The notes: generated by a model not told the origin, from the letters alone. Positions 1 through 10,899 are shown, counted from the stretch's first letter. The stretch is DNA of 64,000 nucleotides from Phytophthora sp. 'mugwort' (GCA_033558025.1 JAUCEF010000005.1:496001-560000), one strand, 5' to 3'. Made by a program: numbers and translations.

Positions 1-783
1 AGAAAATTGCGTGATCAGTTTGCAACGCTCCCTCCGGTTTGTTACGCAGCGACTCTTTTCGACCCACGCTACAAGAATCGCGAATACTGTTATCTGTCAC
101 CCAAAACCGAGTGCGACGTCGGTAAGGATTTCCTCCGCCGGATGTTCACGTCGGAAGGTGAATCAATGCAGTCATCGAATGCCTCCGGTTCCGTTGGGTT
201 GTCGGAACCTTGCGCAGATTCTGTGGCTAGAATTGCAGCGTCTACCTTTGCAGAGCTGGGGAAGGGGTCATCAAGTCCGACGGGTGGTGATGATGGACTT
301 GCGGACGACGAAGATGATGATCTGCTTTCTCATTTGCCGTCTGAGTCGTCGAAGTCATCTTTGCAGGGCGAGAACGAGATGGTCGCGACGTGGGAGAAGG
401 AGCTGAGCGCTTTCTTGAGCCTTCCTGTTTCGGAGCGCAACGTAAACCCATTAGCATGGTGGAAAACGAACCAGCTGCGCTTCCCGCTGATTGCGCCTTA
501 CGCTGAAATGGTGCTGTCACTGCCGGCAGCATCCTCAAGTGGCGAGACTGTCCGAGGCAATGTGTATAGTGTGCTTCTTCGCACAGAAGGCCTTGGGCGC
601 GAGGCTGTGCTGGCCGATAGTCCGGCCATGGTGGAGGCATTCCTATGCTTTCAGAAGAACAAAGAGTACGCGTTGGAGTGGTTTCGATCAGGATCCGGCG
701 CCAGCGGCGTGGCCGAGTCTGCGGGGTTGAACTCAGATCTTGAAAACAGCGCTGCAAGCTTCAAGCATATCGAGAACGTGTAA
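1..783 (+). pseudogene. hAT transposase, C-terminal part (cut by window edge)
   Basis: The frame is open from the first base, so the 5' part lies outside the window. About 260 residues can be read. Near the N-terminus the stretch [13 protein letters not shown] matches the hAT ALDPRYK motif. An acidic, serine-rich linker follows. Then comes [20 protein letters not shown], the start of the hAT dimerisation domain. After [10 protein letters not shown] the expected ERxFS core is garbled and only [15 protein letters not shown] resumes the family pattern, which points to a local out-of-frame stretch. hAT transposases cut and paste elements with 8-bp target duplications. The right end of this element was not found downstream. 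Probably a relic. Confidence 0.75.
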
Positions 784-990
784 TGGAGGGAAGTTGGTTG
801 AGCAGATCCCAGTGAACGTGAGAGCTTTATTTTTCACACGTCACAAAACAAACAAAGAATACAAATGAAAAGCAGCATGTTGGGCAACATGTTGTTTGTA
901 TTGAACGCATTTGACGGATTGTTCCGCTATGTGCAAGTTGCACCGATCTCGATCGTGTCAGTCATCTGTATTGAAATATTACTAGCCGAG

Positions 991-1010
991 CGCCGCCGCG
1001 CGCGGCGGCG
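991..1010. repeat. Perfect 20-bp GC-only palindrome
   Basis: CGCCGCCGCG is followed directly by its reverse complement CGCGGCGGCG, in an otherwise AT-rich context. It lies just upstream of the cluster of GC-rich motifs. Function unknown. Confidence 0.8.
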
Positions 1011-1132
1011 ATGGGTTTAGTTTTGGTCCCAGTATATTGAAAGCCCATCGGAGCGCAGCGGAGGCGGGCAGGCCCACATAAAAATATATATTATAATTTC
1101 CAACCAATCGCATAATTGTATTGCCACCAATG

Positions 1133-1516
1133 GCCGCCTTCGACAAAAGATTGTTTTAGCGAATGAGGGTGTCGCCTTCGTTGCGCTCGGCAGCTATGTT
1201 ATTTTAGCCAACGGGGTCCGCCTTCACTGCGCTCGGCAGCCAATGAGATTGCGGCTAGATCACGTTTTGGCGTGACAGACGGACGGAGCGACGTTAGCGT
1301 TGGGTTTTAGGACTAGATGCTCGCCGCCCGCTTTGCGAGCAGTGTGTGTAAGTTGGGCTCCGCCCCGTTCCGTTCGCTGTTACAGCTCGCTTCATTTCTC
1401 CTTTTGCGTAGGGTGGCGCCTTCGCTTCGCTCGGCAGCTAAGTACGCTTCGATTGTAACCACACACTTTAATGGTAGCCAATGGGAGGCCGCCTTCGCTT
1501 CGCTCGACAGCAAATG
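1133..1516. repeat. Cluster of dispersed GC-rich motif copies
   Basis: At least four related copies of a motif close to GCCTTCGCTTCGCTCGGCAG occur at about 1173-1194, 1218-1240, 1417-1440 and 1489-1513. A truncated copy (GGCCGCCTTCG) lies at 1132-1142. Several are flanked by CAATGG or CAATGA. Spacing is irregular (about 40, 200 and 70 bp), so this is not a simple tandem array. It may be an old non-autonomous element made of short modules; this is inference. Confidence 0.6.
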
Positions 1517-2034
1517 ACAATTAAAAATCACATGGATTTTGGCCAACGAGAAAGGGTTTTAATCATGACACAGTGCTATTTTAGCAATTTCCGGCATAGT
1601 TTGCCGAGTCGGAACAATAGTGGAATTCGATTTTGTGCGTTGGTGGCGGTACTAAACGCAAAGCGAAGCCATGCCGAAAGGGAGATGCAGGCGGGCAGGC
1701 AGGAAAGCTTCGGACAGACAGACAGACAGGACGCTAGAGTAATTTCTTAGATACTATTGATTTCACTCATGGACCACTATCAAAACCAATTTGAGTGTAG
1801 ACTGTGAGTAACTTTTCGCCGTACAAGGATGTAGTCGAGAAGACCTATGTCTTTGTGTAGCTGTTAGCGAAGCGACATTAGGCACGTCATTTTATCACTC
1901 GGATCTACACAGCACAGGCGAGTTTAGCGTCTATACTCGATATGGAATCATGGTACCATTATTCCGATACACTCCAGTTTGTCTCCATTGAGTAATAATT
2001 TGGAAACTATGAGGGTAGTATTCGGACTGTTACC

Positions 2035-2055
2035 TCACTGACGATTCGTCAGTGA
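2035..2055. repeat. Short inverted repeat
   Basis: Arms TCACTGACGA and TCGTCAGTGA are perfectly complementary around a single central T. No gene ends nearby, so there is no basis for calling it a terminator. Confidence 0.7.
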
Positions 2056-2793
2056 CGAATAAAAGTATAGAAGAATCGCCGACCGTACTTAAGTGCGTCA
2101 GCATACGGATGAATATCCTCACCGTTCCGGCAGTACTTAAGCGGGACTCATACAAATTTTAAGTCTGACAGTGCAAATCTTCCGACAATGTGTCAAATAT
2201 TCAAAAGTCAAGTATGTTGGATAAATGAGGTGTTCTGATTGGACCAATTTGAGGAGGGATGTCATGTCACGCTAGCAAACGCAGGCCAACATGCCTGGGG
2301 TTTGCATGCCATGTGCGTACAACATGGATGCAAACCCAGGACCGCGCATTGCGCCGCTATCAAGCGTAGGCTTCGTGGGTGAGTCGTATCGGGCTTAGGG
2401 TTCTGCCACCATCGAGCGCGTCGAGCCTTCACCTTTGTTACCAATTGAGCCCGGTGGACTTTGGAGCTCACGCATGGGCTCTTTTCAAATACTCGATGGC
2501 ATGCATTTTTGCTTGTTGAAGAGTGTCGAATGTATAAAACAAAACTAAAGACAAGATACAGGGCTGTTCAGCGCCTTTAGTTCGATCACAAGCGAAGCTG
2601 TAGTCATGGTGCAATGGAGTGTTGGACATCACATAGGTGGGAAAACTCAGACAATTGGTCTAGCACCAGGCAACCATTGTAACGGGGTTACACGAAGGTA
2701 ACACGAGTGTAGCCATGCCATGTGTCACCTCTTGCTTTTTGTTTCCTCAGCGAGGTACATTGTTGTCGCTTAACTTCTTTGGCTAACGACACC

Positions 2794-3237
2794 CTATGAC
2801 CTTGTGGGGCGGCAGTTGTCTCTTACTACCTGCCCTCCTCTAGTGTTGTGAGCCCAGATGCTCCGCGTGCTTTTAAGGCAGTTCGGTCTCGATCCCTGAA
2901 AGTCCTCTGTCTGTTTGTTTCCCAGCCGGTGACCTGCATCGCCAGCTGCGTAAGCATATATGTCGTCCCAGTTCGACCCGACGGCGAGGATCCGACTGGG
3001 TTGTTGTTGCACACTGCGACGCGTATCCATGGCCTTGTTGGCCAGTGCGTCTGCCATCTTCGAATGTGCGCGAAAGTGGTGTTGCCAAGACAACACCCCG
3101 AACTGGTCGGCAAGTCTTCTGCGTTGCCAGTAAGAGCAGTGAGGTGCTTGGCTCGAGGTTGTGTCCGTGTCGCCTGCTGGCTTAATCATGTTGCTATCCC
3201 CGACGTCTCCCCTTGCAGTAAGTGTACTTGGTATCAC
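2794..3237 (-). pseudogene. Retrotransposon RNase H remnant
   Basis: A 147-residue frame on the minus strand carries, at about residues 37-71, YWQRRRLADQFGVLSW and HFRAHSKMADALANKAMD. This resembles the C-terminal part of RNase H domains in retrotransposon pol proteins, where a conserved His is followed by the last Asp within an N-x-x-A-D type motif (here KMADALA). The earlier catalytic Asp and Glu region is absent, so only the tail of the domain survives. No LTR or poly-A tail could be tied to it, so I cannot say whether it came from a LINE or an LTR element. Confidence 0.5.
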
Positions 3238-3980
3238 ATGGATTAACAGGATTTTAGTTACGTGGTCACAGGGCCACTCGATATGTATTTGACTAGGTTT
3301 AACTATGGTAAATAGTTAGAATCATATATATACACCACATGCGGCTTTGCCGCAGATTAGATGCTAAACATATAACAGTTCAGTTTTAGCATTAAAGAGA
3401 GTATCGTCCTAGGTTTAGGAATGCTGACTCTTTGAGTCTTTAGTGAATAACTAGAGAGATCTAAGCCTCTGCGGAGACCTTAGGGTTTAGGATAACCACA
3501 GCTAAGACTCGGGGAGCCATACTCCTTCCTCTGACGCACTACGCTACGAAGTCCCGCTGCAACCGTGGTACGAGGTCAATGGGATAGGAGGATCATCGAG
3601 AGGATGTCTTCATGTAGACCAATTGTTCCACCCAGCCCTCCCAGGTGGCGGATGAACCACCCTGCACAGAATCCCTGACTGCTTTGTTACTTAGTAGTGG
3701 TGTTCGGGGAACATGCCCTCATCTTCTTCGAGTGCATCGACAGCGCAGGATGCCGCGGGTGCACAAAAAAAAAATATATCCTTGACAACTAATATCTCTG
3801 ATGACGGCAAGTTCCTAACCGATAGCCGAACTTGGGAGTGATAGTATTGTAGCCACGTTCTTCTTGTCCCCGTTGCGCTAGCAAGCAAGCGTAAAAAAAT
3901 ATCTCGGTTGCCTTCTGTCCTGTAGCTCGACGAAAATCGTTGCCAAGTATGTTTAGCTAATGTACCGTGGTCAATCATAC
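3238..3980. other. No gene recognised
   Basis: The small frames here (for example 3691-3978 on the minus strand) show no family motif. A short inverted repeat around a TTTG centre (CTGCGGC / GCCGCAG type) lies near 3340-3356. Confidence 0.4.
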
Positions 3981-4020
3981 CAAATACTATTCAGCACACC
4001 GACAACAAGCTTGAAGCCCG

Positions 4021-4747
4021 GTGGCAAAAGAGATTTCTGAAGGCGATTTCTTCCGCTGGTGGGGATTCGCCTTGCAATGGCAGTCGAGCCCAGGCGTGGG
4101 TCCATACGAGCGTACTGGAAAAGGGTGCAGTAATGTTTTGTCGGTACGGCTCCCAAACGATTTTGGTGATGAGTATTCAATCTCACTCCACACTTTCAAG
4201 CAAATTGCTAGTACGCCGTCATTCGCCGAAATGTGGTATCAGATGATCCTTGGAAACCCATTCGTCCCATTGCTATAGGTTTCAATATGCGGCAGTTTGA
4301 TGCGATGTCCGCCGGAGAAATTTGTGTTGTGGACGAGTGCAAGAGCTCCTGGCAAAAACAAAACAGGGAAGTATTGCCATGAAGCCATACCACACAAGAC
4401 TAAAATTCCTCAAAACATTGAAGGATTGGTGCGGAACTAAAGTCAATTGACGACGATGACTCTGTTATTTTTTTTTTTTTTTTGGGGGGGGGGCTGGACG
4501 TAGTTCTCAACGACGGAAACAAAAGGCGAACCACGGTTTGTTCGGTGAGCGAACCGTTGTGACGCTCTGTTTGTCTGAGGCCTACAAAGGAAGCGGCCGA
4601 ATAAATGTTGCTGATAGTGAGTTTGCATCTCTGAATACATTGGGGCAGGCAATGCAGTTGTCAGGGTTCTATTTCATGTGTGACGGGGCACATAACACCT
4701 TGCGCACAGGAAGTGTGACTTCCGGAGAGTATACAAACTATCAGTAG
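4021..4747 (+). pseudogene. piggyBac-like transposase (DDE_Tnp_1_7 type), N-terminal half, decayed
   Basis: Three collinear pieces on the plus strand fit the piggyBac-type transposase. Piece one (4021-4278) has ISEGDFFRWWGFALQW and FGDEYSISLHTFKQI, matching the family's N-terminal region. Piece two (about 4285-4450, with stops) reads FNMRQFDAMSAGEICVVDE and, after breaks, IGAELKSIDD, matching the region of the first catalytic Asp and the KPxGxELK motif. Piece three (about 4545-4747) reads GSGRINVADSEFASL, matching the second catalytic Asp region. A T16-G10 homopolymer interrupts the gene at 4468-4493. The C-terminal half is missing. piggyBac elements normally insert at TTAA; no ends were found. 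Confidence 0.6.
4468..4493. repeat. T16-G10 homopolymer junction
   Basis: Sixteen T are followed by ten G inside the decayed piggyBac-like gene. It is either a slippage product or an assembly weak point. Confidence 0.9.
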
Positions 4748-4991
4748 ACGGCAGTCCACAAGTCCCCCTGGTCTGAGGGGACTGTTGCCAAATTATGGCA
4801 GATATAAAAACTGAATATAATTACAGGTGATTTTTTTAGTGCGTCTACATACTAACTGTAAGTCAACTATAAAGCATACTAGATAGTATTCTATTGGGTG
4901 GCTATGAGGTCCTTGAACGACATGTGTGGAACCAATCCGTGACGTCATTGCGGTGAGGTCTTAGTGATGTTGGCTACATCACTAGTAGTGT

Positions 4992-5690
4992 TTGGGTAAA
5001 CCACGCTGCGAAAGACTTGGCACTTTTCATGTAGCCCCGTTACATCCTCCCCCACTTAGGTTCGGTTTACCACCCATCCAGGAAGAGTGGAAGGAAGTCG
5101 CCGCCTTTCACATTCCAAGTCGAAAGACATCGGCTTCGCTGCGGTCAGTTTCCGCGGCTGGATCATTTCCGTTTGAGCCCCGAGCACTTCGCGTCCTCTC
5201 TTCTTCTTGGCTTCTACGTCATCCTCGAGCATGCGGTGCGAAAGTGCCTACTAAGCCTGTTGCTTCCAAGAAGCAGGCTATGAGCTCTAAGTCGTTTGAC
5301 AAAGACTCTGGTTCTAAGGGACCCACTAAAGTGGCATCCACGGTGTCTCCTAAGGCGCCCGAGACGCCTGCGGAGGGTCCTGAGCTCCTCGCGGACAATG
5401 AAGAAGGATTGTATAGGTCTCGCATATCCTCGGCGACAGTGACTTTCGGGACCATTTCATTAAAGGGTTTAACGGTGACCCGAGTCAGTTCGATTCGCTT
5501 GGGCCCCGTACCCCCACTGTCCACCCACAATGGCGACGATTGCGACGAGCCTAAAAAGCCTGAACGTCAGGGAAGTCCTGGCTCATCCAAGGAGGACGAG
5601 GAGAAACTTCGTCCTCCGAAAGAATCTCTGAGGCGTCTACCCGCGTCAAGGCTGCGAAGGCAGCAGCAGCCTCGAAACTCAGCCGTATGA
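4992..5690 (+). CDS. Unrecognised 232-residue ORF, low-complexity
   Basis: The frame is open for 232 codons. The first 80 residues are Pro/Arg/Ser-rich and look non-coding. From the Met at about residue 97 (5280) the protein is rich in Ser, Lys, Pro and Glu, with a more ordered stretch SATVTFGTISLKGLTVTRVS and a charged tail. No known domain is recognised. The charged, Ser/Pro-rich make-up and the AGGCAGCAGC-like Ala/Arg tail would fit a retrotransposon gag N-terminus, but no zinc knuckle or pol follows, so this remains a guess. The frame may continue after a shift into 5687-5980 (MRRAASQASLREE). Confidence 0.3.
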   Translation: MGKPRCERLGTFHVAPLHPPPLRFGLPPIQEEWKEVAAFHIPSRKTSASLRSVSAAGSFPFEPRALRVLSSSWLLRHPRACGAKVPTKPVASKKQAMSSKSFDKDSGSKGPTKVASTVSPKAPETPAEGPELLADNEEGLYRSRISSATVTFGTISLKGLTVTRVSSIRLGPVPPLSTHNGDDCDEPKKPERQGSPGSSKEDEEKLRPPKESLRRLPASRLRRQQQPRNSAV

Positions 5691-6379
5691 GACGGGCTGC
5701 TTCCCAGGCTTCACTCCGTGAAGAGGTGGGAACCAGCAGTTCTACGACTGAGAGGGGCCTCTTTATCCCTCTTCAGAGGCGGGGGAGGAGGGCCAAGTGG
5801 ACCGAAAGATCGCTAACGATTCGACGGGCAGCAGTCGGAATACCAGGCTGCTCGTCAAAATTGAGTGCGTGTCCCGGCGACCCAGTAGCCTGCGAAGAAG
5901 TGCTCGTCTCCTCGCCATGGGGCCTTACGCTCCTGGGTACTTCCTTCCTGAGGAGTCCCATGGAGCTGAACCATACATAGATCAGCACCACCACCCCTCG
6001 TGTGCTCCTCGGCGAGGGCTCTTCTAAGGGCGCGTATGAGCGCCACTTGGTGGCCAAGCAGGCAATGTTGCAACAGAACTTATGTGCTGCGAGGTGCGTG
6101 CCCTAGGTACCGCACAATATTCTTCTGAAAGAGTTTACGAGCCGGTGGAAAAGACAGAGCTCCGGTCGGGACTTTGACCTGTCTGGGGCTATCCATCCGT
6201 AATGCCGCCACACAATGACTCTTTTCAGAAAGCTGATGCCGTGTTCTGGAAGCGTCGAGCTATTTGATGGGGGTGTACGCTCCAACAGCGACCGTTTTGA
6301 CGCTGTGCTTGGCTCAAATTTACACCGCGAAGAAACATACGAAGATGAAGACTTTAATCTGCCTCGCCGGGCAGGATGC

Positions 6380-6610
6380 GATGCTGGTTTTGGTTTTGGT
6401 CGTGTTGCTACTGGAGTCTACGACCTTGCTGCCGGAGCCCGCGGTCGTGCTGCCGGAGCTCGTGGTGCTGATGGAGTCCGTAGTACCGATGCAACCGGTG
6501 ATCCAGCTGGGGCTTGTGATATTGTTGGAGTTTGTGGTGTTCTTGGACTACGCGCTGGTCATGGAGTTCTCGATATTGCCGGAACATTTGGTTCCGTGAT
6601 GCTCGTAAAG
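6380..6610. repeat. Degenerate minisatellite-like stretch
   Basis: Units built from CTGCTG, GGAG and GTGGTG recur with poor periodicity, giving long open frames on both strands: Leu/Val/Glu-rich on one plus frame, Gly/Ala-rich on another, and His/Gln-rich on the minus strand. Such multi-frame openness comes from repeat composition and is not evidence of a gene. A similar but cleaner array lies at 60,190-60,440. Confidence 0.5.
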
Positions 6611-6895
6611 GTAATGGCACCCATGAAGTTGTTAGTTTGGCCTGATTATATAGGGATAATGGGTCACGATTTAGCGCTGCAAACGTTGGAAGAGGTGGTT
6701 GTGTTGGAGTAAATACTGATAATCGATTACAAAGTGTACGAGTAACCCATGCGAGTGATGAAGAATGCGATAAGCAAGGAGGGTTGCTGGTCGCTTTGGT
6801 GTACCCAATTGGACCGTAAGAAAACTGTAGCGGTCCCTCGCCCAACCCACATGCAACGACTATGAGTCATGGACGGTAGCCCAACTACGGAATGA

Positions 6896-7066
6896 ATGCA
6901 GCAGCGCAAGTTACGCGACCCTAGGAAGCTCGCGAAGGTTAAGCGAATTTGGCATTTAAAGAAGTATGATGCTACCCGCAGAGCTATTCAATCAACTGTT
7001 GATGTCGAGCACTTGCTGGATCCTAGCCTGCGCAAAACAAAACATGCTGCATTCGCCTTCTGAATA
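6896..7066 (+). CDS. Unrecognised short basic ORF
   Basis: A 55-residue frame starts with MQQRKLRDPRKLAKVKRIWH and ends in KHAAFAF. It is strongly basic in its first half. It lies just upstream of the decayed gene at 7080-7759 and could be its N-terminal piece, separated by a stop. No homologue recognised. Confidence 0.25.
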
Positions 7067-7079
7067 TATATTTTTTGGA

Positions 7080-7759
7080 TCGATTTGTTACGCGTCTTGC
7101 TACGTCCGATAAAGCAGCAACTCGGGACCAAATTGACGCTGGTGAAGTGAACCAGAACACGTAAGTTTGGAAGGCGGTAGCCGTCTAGTTTTGTGCGAAC
7201 ACATCGAATTATAACGGCCTCTTCGCTTCCAATGACCCCGCAATATCGTCATTGATCCGTTCCGGCATCGTACAGCATGGTGCGCCAAGGTTGCACGACA
7301 TGTGGAAGCAGTCAAATTCCAAATACATTAAGTCGTTTGCGAAGTTTAATGTGTCTGGCCAGAACTTCAATTATGTCTATATTTTTTGTGACGGTAATCT
7401 GGATGCTGCGTATGCGAAGGTGTGTTTGAAGGTGAAACTAGAATTGGAGACGTATGTGAAAGGCGGCATGCGATAGGAATACGAAATTGACTCGCTAAAC
7501 ATGATTCGATCCGATGACTCTCGCCCTCACGTAAGCCAGCTGATTGGATTCTCAAAACATTTGACCGCATCGCCGATATTCTCATTTGAAGTTTTGCAAT
7601 GTAGCTAGCCCGTCTGCAAACGTTGTTGCGAAAAAGAATAATGAAGAAGTTATGCTGCTTGACCGCATTGCAAAGCTGCATCAGTTGATCGCTCAAGTGG
7701 AGGATGGTCAGCAAAAGTCAAAATTAAATGGTGTAGTCGACGTCGCGCTGGTACATTAG
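7080..7759 (+). pseudogene. Decayed gene of an oomycete repeat family, possibly the DNA-binding partner of a PIF/Harbinger element
   Basis: A single gene can be followed across two in-frame stops and one frameshift. It begins DRFVTRLATSDKAATRDQID, continues through SLIRSGIVQHGAPRLHDMW and KSFAKFNVSGQ to FCDGNLDAAYAKVCLKVK and YVKGGM, and resumes after a shift with a short coiled-coil-like stretch, EEVMLLDRIAKLHQLIAQVE, and a stop at 7757. I recall similar sequences as multi-copy hypothetical proteins in Phytophthora, but could not check this. It is convergent with the Harbinger-type nuclease remnant at 8071-9138. The same arrangement is seen in the better preserved element at 57,750-60,597, so it may be the second gene of that element. 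Confidence 0.45.
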
Positions 7760-8070
7760 CCTCGAGCTGTACACAAACCGTTTGGAGCCGTATGAGATCC
7801 GGTTAGCTGCTTTGGATTAATTACGGAAGCCGCGCATGCACTGGCACCACAGCTAAAGCAAGGGATCTGATTATCGATCCCCGATACGTTCTCTCGGCGC
7901 GTTTGTGTCAAGGGAAGCGCACAATCGAATTGGGCAAGGGCGAAGCAACCATAGCAAGTTGTATGATTTCTCATTTTGATTATTTTAACGAAGTGCACGT
8001 GAACACATGCCCCTGCGTTTCTCGTACTCGCTTAGCTCGATTTAATTGTGATTGGCCAATTGTACCGCGT

Positions 8071-9138
8071 TCAAAAAGACCAACGACAGCATCCCGAACA
8101 CGCTATGAAGAATTGTAGGTGTTCGTCCGTGTCGACGGACAAATCGGACGACCCATACAACTGACGATAGATCGATGCATCTTGCGGCGAAACGGTTCCA
8201 TCAACGGCTAAGTTGTCGGATTCTGGTACCGAATCTAGTGCTTCAACTAAGTCCTCGTCGGCCTCTACTATGTATTGTATCTCCTCTCGTAGACACCGAT
8301 TAACGGACCAGTTGTGCGAGATGCACGCTGCAAATATTGTGCGTGGTACCCTGTTGAACGCAATCTCCAGCGGCGCATTGGCAACTCGCCACATTCTCCC
8401 CAAAAGGGCGGCAGCCATTTCAATTCTAATTCGTAACTGGCTCAGATGAAAATTGTGCTGTCGTGGTACGGCGTGGAGATTCCCCGGCGCGGAAATGGGG
8501 TCAAAAGTTGGTTGGTATTGGTGTATGCGCTATCTTCAACCACGTGAAACCCGACAGGAAGCTCATTAACCACACTCGATAATCTCCACTTCAAAAGGGC
8601 AACTGCATCTCTCGTTCCGCCGGGACTAGAGCACGCTTCCGCTGTAAACCGGCTGAGGTAGCCGCAGCAGGCCTGTATATTAACACCATAACGTCGATAA
8701 TGCCCTGAAAAACCTGAGCACACCCTCGACACTTCTGTATTTTCGGTACCCGAATCTTGCAGAGCCAGCCATCAACCGCTCCAATGCATCCTTTCGTCAC
8801 CTTCGAGTTGCTGAACCTTTCAAATTGTTTTGCAGAGTGTCGTTGGGCACCAATGGTTAATGGAAACTGCAGCCGTAGGTCTGGATGATTAATTAACGCG
8901 TCGATAACTTGATGAAATCTTGCGTAGAAGGCTGCAGTGCTCACCTTTTTCAGCGAATACCACCACCCTCAAGCAAACGCAAGCACATGTGTTGCTTGTG
9001 GATGGGGCTACTTGGCTTAATGCCGGTCCGGTTGCGAGACTGTTTTTCGTCACAAGAAGGTAAGGATCCAATTGGATGCTCGAGCCATGAACGATCCATA
9101 AGCCATTTTATAATATTTCTGGAACGTCCTTCGTCCAC
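8071..9138 (-). pseudogene. PIF/Harbinger DDE transposase, decayed
   Basis: Reading the minus strand from about 9070 down, overlapping frames give AAFYARFHQVIDALINHPDL, then KGCIGAVDGWLCKIRVPK (first catalytic Asp in GAVDG), then after a shift FSGHYRRYGVNIQA, SSPGGTRDAVALLKW, ELPVGFHVVEDSAYTNTN (second Asp region, normally GDxAY and here EDSAY) and LLTPFPRRG. Finally RTIFAACISHNWSVNRC matches the family's Ile-x-x-Ala-Cys-x-x-x-His-Asn motif. The order fits a DDE_Tnp_4-type nuclease. At least two frameshifts break it. I found no terminal inverted repeats. Confidence 0.7.
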
Positions 9139-9430
9139 CAGAAGACCTGCGTGTGCATCCCAGTCACGTCTAACACGCCGACGACATGCGCGACAACTCG
9201 GACAGCCAGAGTCACGAAAACTAAGAGGGTTAGCACCAGTACTAGGATAATGGCTAGCTTGGACGCCAACTTTGGGTGCGTAAGGAGGGGTTTTTATGCA
9301 GTATATTACGTCGTGGCAGTGCGGCTAAGTCACTTGCGGTGGCACGGGACGATCGCCATCCAAGGCACTTCCCCCTAGCACTAATATGTGATTCCCAATC
9401 AAACCATTCTATTTTCTGTCATGGCATTCA
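9139..9430. other. No gene recognised
   Basis: Short frames only, none with family motifs. The left limit of the gypsy remnant lies just to the right. Confidence 0.4.
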
Positions 9431-9434
9431 CGGC

Positions 9435-10203
9435 AGTGGTTAAGATCCGCCCTTAGGGCGTACCGCTCGGAGTGCTCGCTGCGGTGAGCGGGATGTCGCT
9501 CTCGCGCATCAGGATCTGGTAGTATCCGTCCACCAGATCCAGGGCGCGATATAATTCGCATGTGGTTCAACAACACATCCTTCCGCGGGACGGGTGTCTG
9601 GCCGGCACCGCCGCGCTGTTCAGCTTATTGAACATGAACCAGACGCCACTTCCCGTTCGGCTTGCGAACGAAGAAGGTTGGAGTCGAGTGCGGGGATTTC
9701 GATTCCCGCACCATGCCTGCCTTCGCCTTACCAGCTAAGAAGGCATCAACGACCTCGCACCGCTCGCGAGGCACTGACCATTGTCTGGCGATACAGTGCT
9801 CTTGTGCCCGGCACGAAATCGATCTCGTGCCTATCCGACGGTCTGGTGGGAGTTGGGACGGTGGATCTTTGGACACCACGTTCTCGAACTCTTTCATCAA
9901 AAGATACACCGGATCCTTCGAGTTCTTTGATAATTCAGAACCCAAGTGCGACGCACGCTGGGAGAAGAATGCCTCTGGGACGTCCTCATCCATAACCGAA
10001 TTCAATTTCTCAGGAGTGGACTCTTGCTTCAAGAATACCATCTCCGCAATCTCCCCAACCTTCAGCTTGGCCAGGAAATCTGTCGGTGTCAACCCTTCGA
10101 GGTTCACGATTTCTGACATCTCGGGCAGCGGCTCTAACTGGATGCTGCCTGTCTTGACCCAATGGCCGATCTTGCTGTCGAGGATGTGATAACACCCTTC
10201 CAC
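9435..10203 (-). pseudogene. Gypsy reverse transcriptase, N-terminal part
   Basis: The frame 10,203-9625 ends in VVDAFLAGKAKAGMVRESKS, PHSTPTFFVRKPNGKWRLV. This is the Ty3/gypsy RT palm entry, where S-P-x-x-S-P-x-x-x-V-x-K-x-D/N-G-x-W-R is conserved. Preceding it is the linker PPSQLPPDRRIG. Beyond 9625, another minus frame gives DLVDGYYQILMRESDIP and LTAASTPSG, which is the region before the YxDD motif. The YxDD motif itself is not present, so the enzyme is dead. Confidence 0.75.
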
Positions 10204-10380
10204 TGGCCAAACCGCAAGAACCCGGACCCTGAGTTCCTGGTCGCTTGAAGCGACTCCAGTCTGAAGTGACTTCTGAATCGACTTGCGCTGCAGACTATAT
10301 CATCAACGACAGTCGCGACGTGATACTTCGTTACCCGCGTCTGTGGACGTCTCATTTGACGACGTTCAAAGCCTCTAGGG

Positions 10381-10600
10381 CTTCGTGTGGAACATCGTTA
10401 CCACACAGGAAGCGCGTCTCGCTGCTTCTTCAAGGTCTGTCTGGCTTGGTGTGGAATACGGTTACCACACAGGAAGCGCATCTCGCTGCTTCTTCAAGGT
10501 CTGGCTGGCTTGGTGTAGAACATGGTTACCCACACAGGAAGCGCCTCGTGCGTAGTCCTCGCCAGTTTCAGTCTGGGTGACTTGGTGTGGACCTTGGTTA
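10381..10600. repeat. 64-bp tandem repeat, three to four copies
   Basis: Units begin with CTTSGTGTGG at 10,381, 10,445, 10,509 and, less well conserved, 10,581. Each contains ACCACACAGGAAGCGC, and the first three also contain CTGCTTCTTCAAGGTCTG or a close variant. The period is 64 bp for the first three copies. It lies between the protease and RT segments of the gypsy remnant. Confidence 0.8.
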
Positions 10601-10899
10601 CCCATCTGGTCAGTGATACCCGGCACCTCAACTCTTGAAGCCTTTGCCGTCGGTCAAGACCCCGGCGGGGGTCGAGGGCTATCGTGTAAGTACTGCCACA
10701 CTCGACCAGGTGTAGCTTCTGCAGCCACTGCTTTTAGGAGGTCGCTCACTAATACGTCGGGACTTCCTTAATGCACTGAATCCCTGCATCCCGGCGCCAC
10801 TTTCGGACGCCCCAGTTCCTGGCAGAGATGGGAACATGACCCACCAATGCTCTGTCAGTAATTGTGCCTGGCTGGCCCTGATGGCTTTGTTCCGTCGAT

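Larger units (their letters stand above)
784..2790. other. Gene-free stretch with short GC-rich repeats
   Basis: No convincing coding region is seen on either strand. The stretch holds a 20-bp palindrome at 991-1010, a cluster of related GC-rich motifs at 1133-1516, an AC/AG-rich run near 1700-1725 (repeated CAGA), and a 21-bp inverted repeat at 2035-2055. The small ORFs here run through the repeat motifs and have no family features. Confidence 0.5.

Noticed and set aside
242..757. Long open frame antisense to the hAT transposase end
   Set aside because: It mirrors the plus-strand transposase frame and has no motifs of its own.
4992..6100. Gypsy gag assignment for the Ser/Lys-rich ORFs
   Set aside because: No zinc knuckle, protease or RT follows; kept as unrecognised.
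6264..6845. Long frames in both strands over the repeat-like stretch
   Set aside because: Open frames in several readings come from CTG/GGAG repeat composition.
10381..10600. Possible CRISPR-like array
   Set aside because: Units are adjacent 64-bp tandem repeats with no unique spacers, and the genome is eukaryotic.
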